Positions 26,761 to 34,436 of a stretch of DNA of 36,790 nucleotides are shown here, in pieces (position 1 is the stretch's first letter; every line of letters begins with the position of its first letter). This DNA comes from Bacteroidales bacterium. Lineage in GTDB: Bacteria > Bacteroidota > Bacteroidia > Bacteroidales > P3. Both the position numbers and the translations under genes were made by a program. Location: positions 1 to 36,790 of the forward strand of contig JAKSMP010000021.1 in assembly GCA_024400505.1 (NCBI GenBank), given 5' to 3'. The notes under the pieces are model-generated. The model was given only the letters and a program-made list of their open reading frames with translations, was not told the DNA's origin and made no database searches.

Positions 26761-27882
26761 GGAGGGTCTATAAATTCATTTTTTGACCTAAAGGTTGCAT
26801 AGAACCCTTTGTTCCACCTTTTGTTAGTTTTTTTATTCCTTAATTACAGCCCCACTATTCGGATAGGTTTCGAGGACTGATTCGGTTACAAAATTACACT
26901 TTTTCTTTATTAACGACAAAAAGTCGAACTAAAATTTAAACAATTTCCGATGGGGCGACTACCATTTAGCTAACAGTAATCCAATCCTTATGTGATCTTA
27001 CTATTTGGCTTAATCTACACATGTTATAAACTAGGTCGGTCATGGCAATATTGGCTTTTGCCATTACAATCCCCACCCCTCGAAAGGTCAGCCTATGCAT
27101 TGTTTGCTCCATAAATCCGAACAATTTTCAACACGGCTTCTCGTGAATGATTCCCTTCTGCTTTTCTGTTAAAGAATGTCCATAGTAACCTTTTTCGCAC
27201 ACGATAGGCACTATCCCAATTGCCCTAAGTTCATCCTCGGTACCCATATATCCAGCATCCACAACTAGCCTCTCTTTCCTTTCTTTATTTGATTGTTTTC
27301 GTCTCTACTATTCCGCTGCCTTGGGCAAGCACGAAACTCGCATTAATTATCTTTCCTTCCTTGACTATTAGTCCAAAGGTATCCAAGTGCTCGTTGAATT
27401 GGGTAAATAACTTGTCCCAGGTATCTGCTTCTGCCAAAGATATTCTTGTACTTCCACACAGTCTTCTCATCTAGAATGTCGTACACGCTCTTGATGTCAA
27501 GAAATCCCCTAAAACGCATTCGATCCGTTATCTAATACTCAATTTGCTTGTCGCTAATCCCATACAGTCTTTGGAGGAACACCACTCTCATCATGAATAC
27601 AAGGTCCATTCCACGTCAGCCAGCATTACTCATGCGAACTTCTTTTGCGAATACCGGATCAAGAATCGGATGGAATTGCTCAAAACCCAATACATCTTTG
27701 AGCTTTAGCAAGGGATTCCCCATTGCAGAGAGTGCTTCAATCGTGAATTCTTAGTCGAAAAGCCCTTATTCTGATGTATTTTTGTATGCTATGTCGAAAT
27801 CTTATAATTATCGTGTATGGTAGCAACGAAAACCAACATATTTATTTTATAATCAAAATATTAATTCATATAGCTCATCTCA
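26761..27882. mobile_element. Degenerate IS5-family insertion sequence, about 1.1 kb
   Basis: The left end GGAGGGTCTATAAATTCATT (26761-26780) and a weak right end (27863-27882, inverse complement GATGAGCTATATGAATT) enclose a decayed transposase on the minus strand. The total length is normal for an IS5-family element. A second inner copy of the end motif, CATAGAACCC (26803-26812), follows the left end. No clear target-site duplication is visible. Relatives are the deleted copy at 56-333 and the MITE at 23257. Confidence 0.65.
26966..27723 (-). pseudogene. IS5-family transposase pseudogene
   Basis: Read from ATG 27723 the frame gives MGNPLLKLKDVLGF and a helix-turn-helix-like part (MMRVVFLQRLYGISDKQIEY), but contains two in-frame stops. 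It then shifts frame after DEKTVWKYKNIF to continue as LAEADTWDKLFTQFNEHLD and FGLIVKEGKIINASFV, which is classic IS5-family sequence. A stop and a large deletion follow, removing the central part of the DDE domain. The remainder appears in another frame as VVDAGYMGTEDELRAIG and then, after another stop, FGFMEQTMHRLTFRGVG and LVYNMCRLSQI, the usual C-terminus. No intact transposase can be made. Confidence 0.85.
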
Positions 27883-27883
27883 A

Positions 27884-27924
27884 TTCAACAAATCAACTAT
27901 TCAACTATTCAACAAATCAACTAT
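27884..27924. repeat. 17-bp direct repeat, 24-bp period
   Basis: TTCAACAAATCAACTAT occurs at 27884-27900 and again at 27908-27924, in simple AT-rich sequence between the IS remnant and the ruvX promoter. It is probably slipped-strand duplication. Confidence 0.7.
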
Positions 27925-27950
27925 AAAATCTACAATCCAAAAAAAAATCG

Positions 27951-27958
27951 TATCTTTG
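27951..27958 (+). promoter_or_regulatory. Bacteroidota -7 promoter element for the ruvX-def-mutL operon
   Basis: TATCTTTG follows an A-run, 24 bp before the ruvX ATG. It matches the TAnnTTTG consensus exactly and is the best candidate to drive ruvX through the rhomboid gene. Confidence 0.65.
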
Positions 27959-27982
27959 CATATTAAATAATATATAATATTA

Positions 27983-28411
27983 ATGGGAAGAATTCTTGCA
28001 ATTGACTATGGCTTAAAGCGTACGGGCATTGCCGTGACGGACACCAATCGTATCATTGCCACGGGGCTCACCACCGTCAACACCCCTACCCTGCTCAAAT
28101 TCTTGCACGACTACTGCGCCACCGAGCCAGTGGATATATTTTTGGTGGGCGAAGCCAAGCACATGGACAACACCCCCTCGGAATCGATGCGATATATAGA
28201 GCCTTTTGTGCAGAAGCTGGCACAGGAATTCCCCGACAAGGAGATTGCCCGCATCGACGAGAGGTTCACCTCTAAGCTGGCTTTCCAAGCCATGATTGAC
28301 GGCGGACTGAAGAAGAAGCAACGCCAGGACAAGGGCATGATTGACCAGGTGAGCGCCACCATCATGCTGCAGGACTATCTTCAGTCGCTTGCCTACCAGA
28401 TGAAAAAATAA
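27983..28411 (+). CDS. ruvX: Putative Holliday junction resolvase RuvX/YqgF
   Basis: This 142-residue RNase H-fold nuclease is thought to act on branched DNA or on the 5' end of pre-16S rRNA. The first strand carries the catalytic Asp8 (ILAIDYGLKRTGIAV). The second acidic site is in ARIDERFTSKLA and the last in DKGMIDQVSATIMLQDYL. The length is typical. It heads a plus-strand run of five genes with short gaps (25, 88, 17 and 22 bp). Which of the two proposed roles applies cannot be told from sequence. Confidence 0.95.
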   Translation: MGRILAIDYGLKRTGIAVTDTNRIIATGLTTVNTPTLLKFLHDYCATEPVDIFLVGEAKHMDNTPSESMRYIEPFVQKLAQEFPDKEIARIDERFTSKLAFQAMIDGGLKKKQRQDKGMIDQVSATIMLQDYLQSLAYQMKK

Positions 28412-28436
28412 ACCAGAAAAATAATAGATTCACAAT

Positions 28437-29006
28437 ATGATTTACCCAATTATTGGCCTCGGCCATCCCACGCTGCGCAAAGTGGCACAGCCCATTGACA
28501 AAGACTATCCCGAACTTGACAAACTGATTGCCGACATGTATGAGACCATGTATGGCGCTGACGGCGTAGGCCTGGCCGCACCGCAGATTGACCTCTCCAT
28601 CCGGCTGGTGGTGATTGGTTTCCGCCCCTATGACGAGAAGACCGACTCCTACGGCCCCGAAGCCGAAGAACACACCCTGATCAACCCCGAGATACTGGAA
28701 TATATCGGCGAAAAGGAATATTTCAACGAAGGCTGCCTCAGCGTGCCCGACATCCACGAGGATGTGCTCCGCACCGAAGGTGTGCGCGTGCGCTGGTACG
28801 ACGAGAAATGGGAGCTGCACGAAGAGGAGCTGCACGGCATGTTTGCCCGCGTGGCACAGCACGAGATTGACCACCTGGAAGGCAAGGTGTTCACCGACCA
28901 CCTGAGCCCCCTGCGCCGCACGATGCTAAAACGCAAGATGAACGACGTGATGAACAACCGCGTGCGCACCTACTATCGCATGAAACCCAACAAAACCAAA
29001 AGGTAA
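28437..29006 (+). CDS. def: Peptide deformylase
   Basis: Def removes the formyl group from the N-terminal methionine of new proteins, using a metal ion. It is 189 residues. All three signature motifs are present: GVGLAAPQI (motif 1), EGCLSVPDI with metal-ligand Cys100 (motif 2), and QHEIDHLEG with His142, Glu143 and His146 (motif 3). The opening IYPIIGLGHPTLRKVAQPI is typical of Bacteroidales enzymes. It begins 25 bp after ruvX. Confidence 0.98.
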   Translation: MIYPIIGLGHPTLRKVAQPIDKDYPELDKLIADMYETMYGADGVGLAAPQIDLSIRLVVIGFRPYDEKTDSYGPEAEEHTLINPEILEYIGEKEYFNEGCLSVPDIHEDVLRTEGVRVRWYDEKWELHEEELHGMFARVAQHEIDHLEGKVFTDHLSPLRRTMLKRKMNDVMNNRVRTYYRMKPNKTKR

Positions 29007-29094
29007 CTTAGAGGAAATCAACATTTGAGAATATCGATTCTAAACCAACACTCGAAAGCTACCCACACCAAATAAAAACAAGCTAATATAGAAC

Positions 29095-29619
29095 ATGAAA
29101 AAGATTCTCTTTATCCTTTTGGCCGCTACAGCATTGGTGGCTTGCGGACCCAACCGACAAGAACTGGTTGAACAGATTCAGGACTTTGAAGACTCGCTGT
29201 TTGAAAACCCCGTGGATTGCGCCGACCCCGACGTGGCCGACAACTTGACCAAGCTGTATGTGACCTTTGCCGACAAGTATGCCACCGACTCGCTGACTCC
29301 CGCCTATCTGATGAAAGCCGCCGAGGTGCAGGCCAATGTGCTGCACACCGAGCGCGCCATCGAGCTGCTGGACCGCATCATCGGCAACTATCCCGATTTT
29401 GACGACATACCTATGTGCCATTTCTTGAAGGGCAACGCCTATGAGCTGAACAGCGAATATGAGAAATCGAAAGCTGCCTATCAGGAGTTTGTGGACAAAT
29501 ACCCCAACCATTTTATGGCCGAGCAGGTGCGCATGATGATCCCCCATATCGGCATGAGCCCCGAAGAAATGCTGGCCGAGATACTGGCCAACGCCTCTGA
29601 TTCCATCATCGCTCAATAA
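29095..29619 (+). CDS. Small lipoprotein with TPR-like helices
   Basis: This 174-residue protein has a lipoprotein signal (ATALVAC, lipidated Cys17). The mature part is all-helical and contains TPR-like pairs: LMKAAEVQANVLHTERAIEL with LLDRIIGNYPDF, then FLKGNAYELNSEYEKSKAAY with QEFVDKYPNHFMAEQVR. The pattern of helix, short turn and YP/NYP resembles TPR proteins of the BamD/YbgF type, but it is shorter than BamD and I cannot assign it. It is likely anchored in the periplasmic face of a membrane. Co-transcription with def and mutL is probable because of spacing. Confidence 0.8.
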   Translation: MKKILFILLAATALVACGPNRQELVEQIQDFEDSLFENPVDCADPDVADNLTKLYVTFADKYATDSLTPAYLMKAAEVQANVLHTERAIELLDRIIGNYPDFDDIPMCHFLKGNAYELNSEYEKSKAAYQEFVDKYPNHFMAEQVRMMIPHIGMSPEEMLAEILANASDSIIAQ

Positions 29620-29636
29620 TCCAATCACACCCACGC

Positions 29637-31487
29637 ATGGACATCATCAACATCCTGCCCGACAGTGTGGCCAACCAGATAGCAGCAGGCGAAGTGGTGG
29701 ACCGCCCCGCCTCGGCTGTCAAAGAGCTGCTTGAGAACGCCCTGGATGCTGGTGCCTCGAAGATTCAGCTGATTGTGAAGGATGCGGGGCGCACCCTCAT
29801 ACAGGTGATTGACAACGGCTGCGGCATGAGCGACAGCGACGCGCGCCTGTGTTTTGAGCGTCACGCCACTTCCAAGATACACAAGGCCGACGACCTCTTT
29901 GCCATCCACACCATGGGATTCCGCGGCGAGGCACTCGCCTCCATTGCCGCCATCGCCCAGGTGGAGCTCAAGACCAAGATGCACGAAAACGAGCTGGGCA
30001 CGCAGGTAATCATCGAAGGATGCGATATCAAGGAGCAGAACTCGTGCTACTGCCCCAACGGTACTTCGTTGGCGGTGAAAAACCTCTTTTTCAATGTGCC
30101 CGCCCGCCGCAATTTCTTGAAGAAAGACAGCGTGGAACTGAGCCATATAGAGGAGATTTTCAAGCGTGTGGCGCTGATCAACTACGGCACCGAATACTCG
30201 TTCCACTCCAATGGCAAGATGCTCTACGACCTGCATGCAGGCAACCTGATGGAGCGGATATGCCAGATGTTTGGCCAGAACTACCGCGAGAAGCTTTTCC
30301 CGGTGGAGGAGCACACCGACATTGTTTCGATACAAGGATATGTGTCGAAACCGGAGTATGCCCGCAAGACGCGTGGCGAGCAATATCTGTTTGTCAACCA
30401 CCGTTTCATCAAGCATCCGGCTCTGAGCGCGGCCATTGAGAAAGCCTACGCCGATGTGATACCCGACCGATATTACCCCTCTTACTTCCTGCATCTGAAG
30501 GTGGATCCGTCAAGGATTGACATCAACATACACCCCACCAAAACGGAGGTGAAGTTTATTGACGAGCACGCCTTATTTGCCATACTGAGGGCTGCCACCA
30601 AGCGAGCCCTGGGGCAATTCAGCCTGGGCACAGAGTTGGATTTCAACCCGGTGGAGGAGGTGAACTTTGCCCCTGCACCCAAGGACTATGTGCCCACGCA
30701 GCCCATGGTGAACTACACCCCAAACTACAACCCCTTCAACTCCACATCGCCCGCAAATGCTGCACCCCGCACCTCATTGCCAGGGGCAGCGGGGCGACCC
30801 AAATCCGAAAAGTGGACTTCGTTCTTTGAGTTGGAGAAGACCACCCCTGCCGAGCATCAAGCGCAGTCGCACATAGTGTTTGACTCAGCCTCTGGCGAAG
30901 CCGCCCCCGCACAGGAGGATCTACGCCAGCCCGCGAGCGACTCGCCCTGTATGCAGATTCAATGCCGATACATTGCCAGCACGCTGCCTTCGGGATTGCT
31001 GCTAATCGACCAGCAGGCTGCATCGGAGCGGGTGTTCTATGAGCGACTTTCCGGCAGAAAGCAGGCTTTCCACGCCCAGCAGCTGCTGTTTCCAATCAAC
31101 TGCCAATTCTCGCCAGCCGATGCCGACATGTTCAAGGAGCTGCTGCCCGACCTGCTGACGCACGGATTTGAGATAGGCGAGCTGGGGCAGACCACGTTTG
31201 TGGTGACAGCCACTCCGCCCGATGTGAAAGACGGCGAGTTGCAGCAGATTTTCGACCAAATGATAGTGGAATACAAAGGGGCTATGTTGCAGAAGTTTAG
31301 CAATCTCGACCAATGCCTCTGCCGCACCCTTGCCCACCAGATGTCGCTGAAAGCAGGCACCCCCTTGCAGCAAGCCGAGATGCAGCAGCTGCTGGCCGAC
31401 CTCTTCTGCTGCCAGGTGCCCAACGTGAGCCCCTCGGGCCGACGGACGATGGTGGTGATCAACCCCGAAGAATTACTAAACAACTAA
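29637..31487 (+). CDS. mutL: DNA mismatch repair protein MutL
   Basis: MutL links mismatch recognition by MutS to strand removal. It is 616 residues, the usual length. The N-terminal GHKL ATPase is complete: IAAGEVVDRPASAVKELLE, the ATP-binding DNGCGM, and TMGFRGEALASIAA. A proline- and alanine-rich linker (about residues 350-440) leads to the dimerisation domain. There the endonuclease motif DQHA(x)2E(x)4E appears as DQQAASERVFYE (458-469), with Gln460 in place of His, and the usual CPHGRP block reads VPNVSPSGRRT. Nicking activity is therefore doubtful. It starts 17 bp after the lipoprotein gene. Confidence 0.97.
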   Translation: MDIINILPDSVANQIAAGEVVDRPASAVKELLENALDAGASKIQLIVKDAGRTLIQVIDNGCGMSDSDARLCFERHATSKIHKADDLFAIHTMGFRGEALASIAAIAQVELKTKMHENELGTQVIIEGCDIKEQNSCYCPNGTSLAVKNLFFNVPARRNFLKKDSVELSHIEEIFKRVALINYGTEYSFHSNGKMLYDLHAGNLMERICQMFGQNYREKLFPVEEHTDIVSIQGYVSKPEYARKTRGEQYLFVNHRFIKHPALSAAIEKAYADVIPDRYYPSYFLHLKVDPSRIDINIHPTKTEVKFIDEHALFAILRAATKRALGQFSLGTELDFNPVEEVNFAPAPKDYVPTQPMVNYTPNYNPFNSTSPANAAPRTSLPGAAGRPKSEKWTSFFELEKTTPAEHQAQSHIVFDSASGEAAPAQEDLRQPASDSPCMQIQCRYIASTLPSGLLLIDQQAASERVFYERLSGRKQAFHAQQLLFPINCQFSPADADMFKELLPDLLTHGFEIGELGQTTFVVTATPPDVKDGELQQIFDQMIVEYKGAMLQKFSNLDQCLCRTLAHQMSLKAGTPLQQAEMQQLLADLFCCQVPNVSPSGRRTMVVINPEELLNN

Positions 31488-31509
31488 TAATTACTGAATA
31501 TATATTGCT

Positions 31510-32103
31510 ATGTATGACTCAAGAATACTACCTCCGGTAGTGAAAAATCTACTTATCATCAATGTTATATGCTATTTGGCCACCATGGTGTTGGAGAGTC
31601 GCGGCTATTTGATGATTACCAACCTCTGTGCCCTGAATGCCATCCCCACAGGACGTTTCTATATTTGGCAGCCTATCACGTATATGTTCATGCATGCTAA
31701 TTTCGAACATATCTTCTTCAATATGTTTGCCCTTTGGATGTTTGGCAAGGAGATAGAGAACTACTGGGGCAGCCGCCGTTTCTTGGTTTATTATATGGTG
31801 TGCGGCGTGGGTGCGGCCATCTGCAACCTGCTGGTGCCCGGCTGGCACCTCACGGTGGGTGCTTCGGGTGCTGTTTATGGTCTGCTTTTGGCTTTCGGCA
31901 TGATGTTCCCCAACGACTACATCAATCTTTATTTCATCATCCCCATCAAGGCCAAGTGGTTTGTGGTTGGATATGCCGCTATCGAACTATTCTCGGGTCT
32001 CACCCGCATGGATGGCGTGGCCCACTTTGCCCACCTGGGCGGAATGCTCTTCGGCCTGCTGTTGATCCTCTACTGGCGCAAACACCCATTCTCAAGGTTC
32101 TGA
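31510..32103 (+). CDS. Rhomboid-family intramembrane serine protease
   Basis: This 197-residue integral membrane protease has about six transmembrane segments. The catalytic serine is Ser119 in VGASGAVYGLLLAFG, and the general base is His175 in HFAHLGGMLFG. The N-terminal landmark HANFEHIFFNMFALWMFG gives the HxxxN pair that stabilises the oxyanion. The protein lacks extra domains and corresponds to the minimal bacterial rhomboid core. It follows mutL by 22 bp. The substrate is unknown. It ends 100 bp before the convergent queE gene. Confidence 0.93.
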   Translation: MYDSRILPPVVKNLLIINVICYLATMVLESRGYLMITNLCALNAIPTGRFYIWQPITYMFMHANFEHIFFNMFALWMFGKEIENYWGSRRFLVYYMVCGVGAAICNLLVPGWHLTVGASGAVYGLLLAFGMMFPNDYINLYFIIPIKAKWFVVGYAAIELFSGLTRMDGVAHFAHLGGMLFGLLLILYWRKHPFSRF

Positions 32104-32131
32104 GGGAGCAGGTAGGCGGGTGCCGCCAATT

Positions 32132-32164
32132 CACTATTCACACTCCACTATCCACACTCCACTA
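32132..32164. repeat. 14-bp tandem repeat between the rhomboid and queE genes
   Basis: CACTATTCACACTC (32132-32145) is followed by CACTATCCACACTC (32146-32159) and a partial third copy. It runs into one arm of the dispersed inverted repeat. Confidence 0.75.
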
Positions 32165-32195
32165 GTAACGTCAGATCACTGAAATCACATCACAG
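32158..32195 (+). repeat. Dispersed 38-nt repeat, copy 1
   Basis: TCCACTAGTAACGTCAG is identical to the reverse complement of 35901-35917. The next 21 nt match the reverse complement of 35880-35900 at 15 positions. The two copies lie in non-coding DNA at opposite ends of the que-hydG block. Confidence 0.7.
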
Positions 32196-32202
32196 ATCGC
32201 CT

Positions 32203-32781
32203 CTACTTAATATCAATCATCTTATGGGTTTGCAGGGAGAGGCGCCATTGGGGATGCGACTTGCAATAGTCGATGGCTTGGCGAACATTGAGCTGAGTCT
32301 GCTGCGGGTCATCAGCCACATCAATGGGTTGGAGACAGAATACTTGGGCATCGAAAGTGGCCCATCGATTGGGGTCGTCGGCACCGGCACCAAAGAGCAA
32401 TTTGAGCTCTTGGCATTGGGATACAACCACGCGGCCCGCCTTGGGTGAAACAGTGGCCCAGTCAACCCCCTGGGGAATGGGATGGGTGCCATTGGTTTCC
32501 ATGTGGACACGATAGCCTGCAAAAGCGGATTGAATCAACTCAGCGGTGACCTGCAAAGTGGGTTCGCCCCCCGTGAGGCAGACGCTGCGACAGGGGTATT
32601 GCGATATGGCTTGGCGTATGTCGTGGGCTGTCATCAGTTGGAAGGGGTCGTGTTGGGTGTCGCAAAAGGGACATTGGAGATTGCAGCCCGCAAAGCGCAC
32701 AAACACCATGGGCACACCTGCATAAGCGCCCTCGCCTTGGAGAGAATAGAAGATTTCGTTGACGCGGTAGGTTTGTTCCAT
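32203..32781 (-). CDS. queE: 7-carboxy-7-deazaguanine synthase
   Basis: This radical-SAM enzyme contracts 6-carboxy-tetrahydropterin to 7-carboxy-7-deazaguanine in queuosine/preQ0 synthesis. It is about 192 residues from the chosen start. The SAM cluster motif CNLQCPFC (Cys33, Cys37, Cys40) sits in RFAGCNLQCPFCDT, followed by SVCLTGGEPTLQ and HMETNGTHPIP. The frame is open upstream to 32874, but the extra residues overlap queD. I chose MEQTYRVNEIFYSLQGEGAYAG at 32781, starting 4 bp after the queD stop; the ATG at 32796 (MNYN) is the alternative. It is the last gene of queC-queD-queE. Confidence 0.95.
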   Translation of the reverse strand: MEQTYRVNEIFYSLQGEGAYAGVPMVFVRFAGCNLQCPFCDTQHDPFQLMTAHDIRQAISQYPCRSVCLTGGEPTLQVTAELIQSAFAGYRVHMETNGTHPIPQGVDWATVSPKAGRVVVSQCQELKLLFGAGADDPNRWATFDAQVFCLQPIDVADDPQQTQLNVRQAIDYCKSHPQWRLSLQTHKMIDIK

Positions 32782-32785
32782 GGCA

Positions 32786-33112
32786 TTATAGTTCATAAAT
32801 GGCTGTATTTCCGGTAGATTCCTGCACGCTGACTTTGTAGCAATGGGGCACACGCTCGCAAATCCAACGGGCAATATTCTCGGCTGTGGGATTGCAGTCC
32901 ATCAAATCGTTGAGGCAGGTGTGATCCAGCTGCTTGACCACCGACGAGATATGAGAGAAATCTACCACCATACCGTTGCTGTTGAGTTGTTCGGCCTTGC
33001 AGAATACTTCGATAACCCAATTGTGTCCATGCAGTTGGGTGCACTTGCTCTGGTAGTCGAGCTGCAGATGGTGGGCACCCGATACCTCTATCTTTTTGCT
33101 TATATAAAACAT
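32786..33112 (-). CDS. queD: 6-carboxy-5,6,7,8-tetrahydropterin synthase
   Basis: QueD converts 7,8-dihydroneopterin triphosphate to 6-carboxy-tetrahydropterin, the step before QueE. It is 108 residues, a small but complete T-fold subunit. The zinc ligands are in GAHHL (His14 or His15) and LHGHNW (His28, His30). The catalytic cysteine is Cys24 in SKCTQLHGHN. The Glu for pterin binding lies in VSVQESTGN, and DFSHISSVVKQLDHTCLND holds the catalytic His. It starts 5 bp after queC and ends 4 bp before queE. Confidence 0.95.
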   Translation of the reverse strand: MFYISKKIEVSGAHHLQLDYQSKCTQLHGHNWVIEVFCKAEQLNSNGMVVDFSHISSVVKQLDHTCLNDLMDCNPTAENIARWICERVPHCYKVSVQESTGNTAIYEL

Positions 33113-33117
33113 AGGAA

Positions 33118-33771
33118 TTATGCTTGATAAACGGTTGTATCCTCAATCCCTGCATCGGCCATGGCCTGTTTGCGTTCGCGGCAAGTGGCGCAAACACCGC
33201 AATGGGTTTCTTGCCCTTTGTAGCAACTCCATGTGAGCGAATAATCGATACCCAACTCGGCTCCAATCTTGGCAATATCGGACTTGCTGAGCCCTGTGTA
33301 GGGGGCAAAGACGCACACTTCGCTGTCGGTGCCTGCCCCTATGGCGGCATCCATGGCAGAGATGAAGCCGGGGCGGCAATCGGGATAGGTGGCGTGGTCG
33401 CCGCCGTGGTTGGCAAGCATCACAGCCTGCAAGCCACGACTGTTGGCCAACCCTGCTGCGATGGACAGCATGATGCCATTGCGGAAAGGCACAACGGTGG
33501 ATTTGATATTGTCCTCGGCATAGTCAGCTTCAGGAATGGCATCTGCGCCCTCAAGCAGCGACGACTTGAAATGCTGGGCCATGAACTCCAAATCGATGAC
33601 AACATGGGGAATGCCCAAATTTTGGCAATGCAGGGCAGCAAAAGCAAGCTCTTTGGCGTTGTGGTTGGCTCCATAATTGAACGAGAGAGCCAACGCAATC
33701 TCTTTTTGATAGTGGTAGAGCATGGTCACAGAGTCCATGCCACCCGATAGGATAAGCAGTTTATCTTTCAT
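33118..33771 (-). CDS. queC: 7-cyano-7-deazaguanine synthase
   Basis: QueC turns 7-carboxy-7-deazaguanine into preQ0 using ATP and ammonia. It is 217 residues. The PP-loop SGGMDSVTML (9-18) binds ATP, and VPFRNGIMLSIAAGLA and ANHGGDHATYPDCRP are typical family blocks. The C-terminal zinc site is SCYKGQETHCGVCATC, giving Cys183, Cys191, Cys194 and Cys197. It is first in the minus-strand queC-queD-queE operon. There is no folE or queF in the window, so GTP cyclohydrolase and the later preQ1 step must be encoded elsewhere. No preQ1 riboswitch is apparent in the short leader. Confidence 0.97.
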   Translation of the reverse strand: MKDKLLILSGGMDSVTMLYHYQKEIALALSFNYGANHNAKELAFAALHCQNLGIPHVVIDLEFMAQHFKSSLLEGADAIPEADYAEDNIKSTVVPFRNGIMLSIAAGLANSRGLQAVMLANHGGDHATYPDCRPGFISAMDAAIGAGTDSEVCVFAPYTGLSKSDIAKIGAELGIDYSLTWSCYKGQETHCGVCATCRERKQAMADAGIEDTTVYQA

Positions 33772-33836
33772 TAAATCTTGTTTTTAAAGTGGTTAGCAAG
33801 CACACTCGGGATACTCTCCCCTTACTATTCAGTTTG

Positions 33837-33844
33837 CAAAGATA
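33837..33844 (-). promoter_or_regulatory. Bacteroidota -7 promoter element for queC-queD-queE
   Basis: The minus strand reads TATCTTTG about 65 bp before the queC ATG. It lies just past the terminator of the upstream lipoprotein gene, so the que genes form a separate transcript. Confidence 0.6.
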
Positions 33845-33867
33845 CAACTTCTTTCGAAATTAAAAAC

Positions 33868-33901
33868 AAAAAAAGAGTGGCTGCAAGGAAAGCAGCCACT
33901 C
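33868..33901 (-). terminator. Rho-independent terminator of the TM1266-hydG-lipoprotein transcript
   Basis: A 10-bp perfect stem, GAGTGGCTGC and GCAGCCACTC, has a 7-nt loop and is followed by a seven-T run on the minus strand. It lies 33 bp beyond the lipoprotein stop. Confidence 0.88.
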
Positions 33902-33934
33902 GAAGCGTCAAATTTAATAGTATAGATTATACTA

Positions 33935-34423
33935 TCAGATATCACGGGTCAACACCCAACGCTCAATCTCCACGCCATCGACATTGATGGTGCTGCCGTC
34001 GGGGTCGGTGGTTTGATACAACGAGGTGTCGCGGTATTCCATGATGAGTTTGGCCTGGGTGAGGGACTGGATGTCGTAGGTGCGGAAGTCATAGCCCATA
34101 AATTTGAGATAGAGCTTATTGCCATCGTGGGTGTAATCGAGCACATAATCCCAAGGGGTGGCACAGGTGCTGTCGCTGTAGAAAGTAAAACCTTTATCGG
34201 CATCGCTCACAATCACAGAATCAATAAAAGCGCCATTGTCTTGGCGATAAAAATAGATTTTGGAGCTAGAGCCCTCGGCGGGCAACCAATTGCCAATAAT
34301 GGAGGCCATCTCCTCGGGGGTGGAATCGCTGGTTTGGGGAATGATGGGACGGATGTTGTCCTCTTTCTGGCAGGCCACCATCATCATGGCAGCAACTGCG
34401 AATGCAAATATTCTTTTTCTCAT
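33935..34423 (-). CDS. Small lipoprotein of unknown function, coupled to hydG
   Basis: This 162-residue lipoprotein has the signal AAMMMVACQK, with lipidated Cys18. After a Pro/Ser-rich linker the mature domain (from about residue 40: IIGNWLPAEGSSSKIYFY) consists of short beta-strands with many Asp, Tyr and Thr, resembling the lipocalin-like domain of Bacteroidota lipoproteins. No metal-binding or catalytic motif is seen. It begins 13 bp after the hydG stop and shares hydG's terminator, so it is co-transcribed. Whether this is functional or accidental cannot be told; it may be a strain- or family-specific passenger. Confidence 0.8.
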   Translation of the reverse strand: MRKRIFAFAVAAMMMVACQKEDNIRPIIPQTSDSTPEEMASIIGNWLPAEGSSSKIYFYRQDNGAFIDSVIVSDADKGFTFYSDSTCATPWDYVLDYTHDGNKLYLKFMGYDFRTYDIQSLTQAKLIMEYRDTSLYQTTDPDGSTINVDGVEIERWVLTRDI

Positions 34424-34436
34424 TTAAATTATACTT

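Noticed and set aside
33772-33836. preQ1 riboswitch before queC
   Set aside because: The leader is only about 60 nt and I see no H-type pseudoknot pattern or conserved preQ1 loop.
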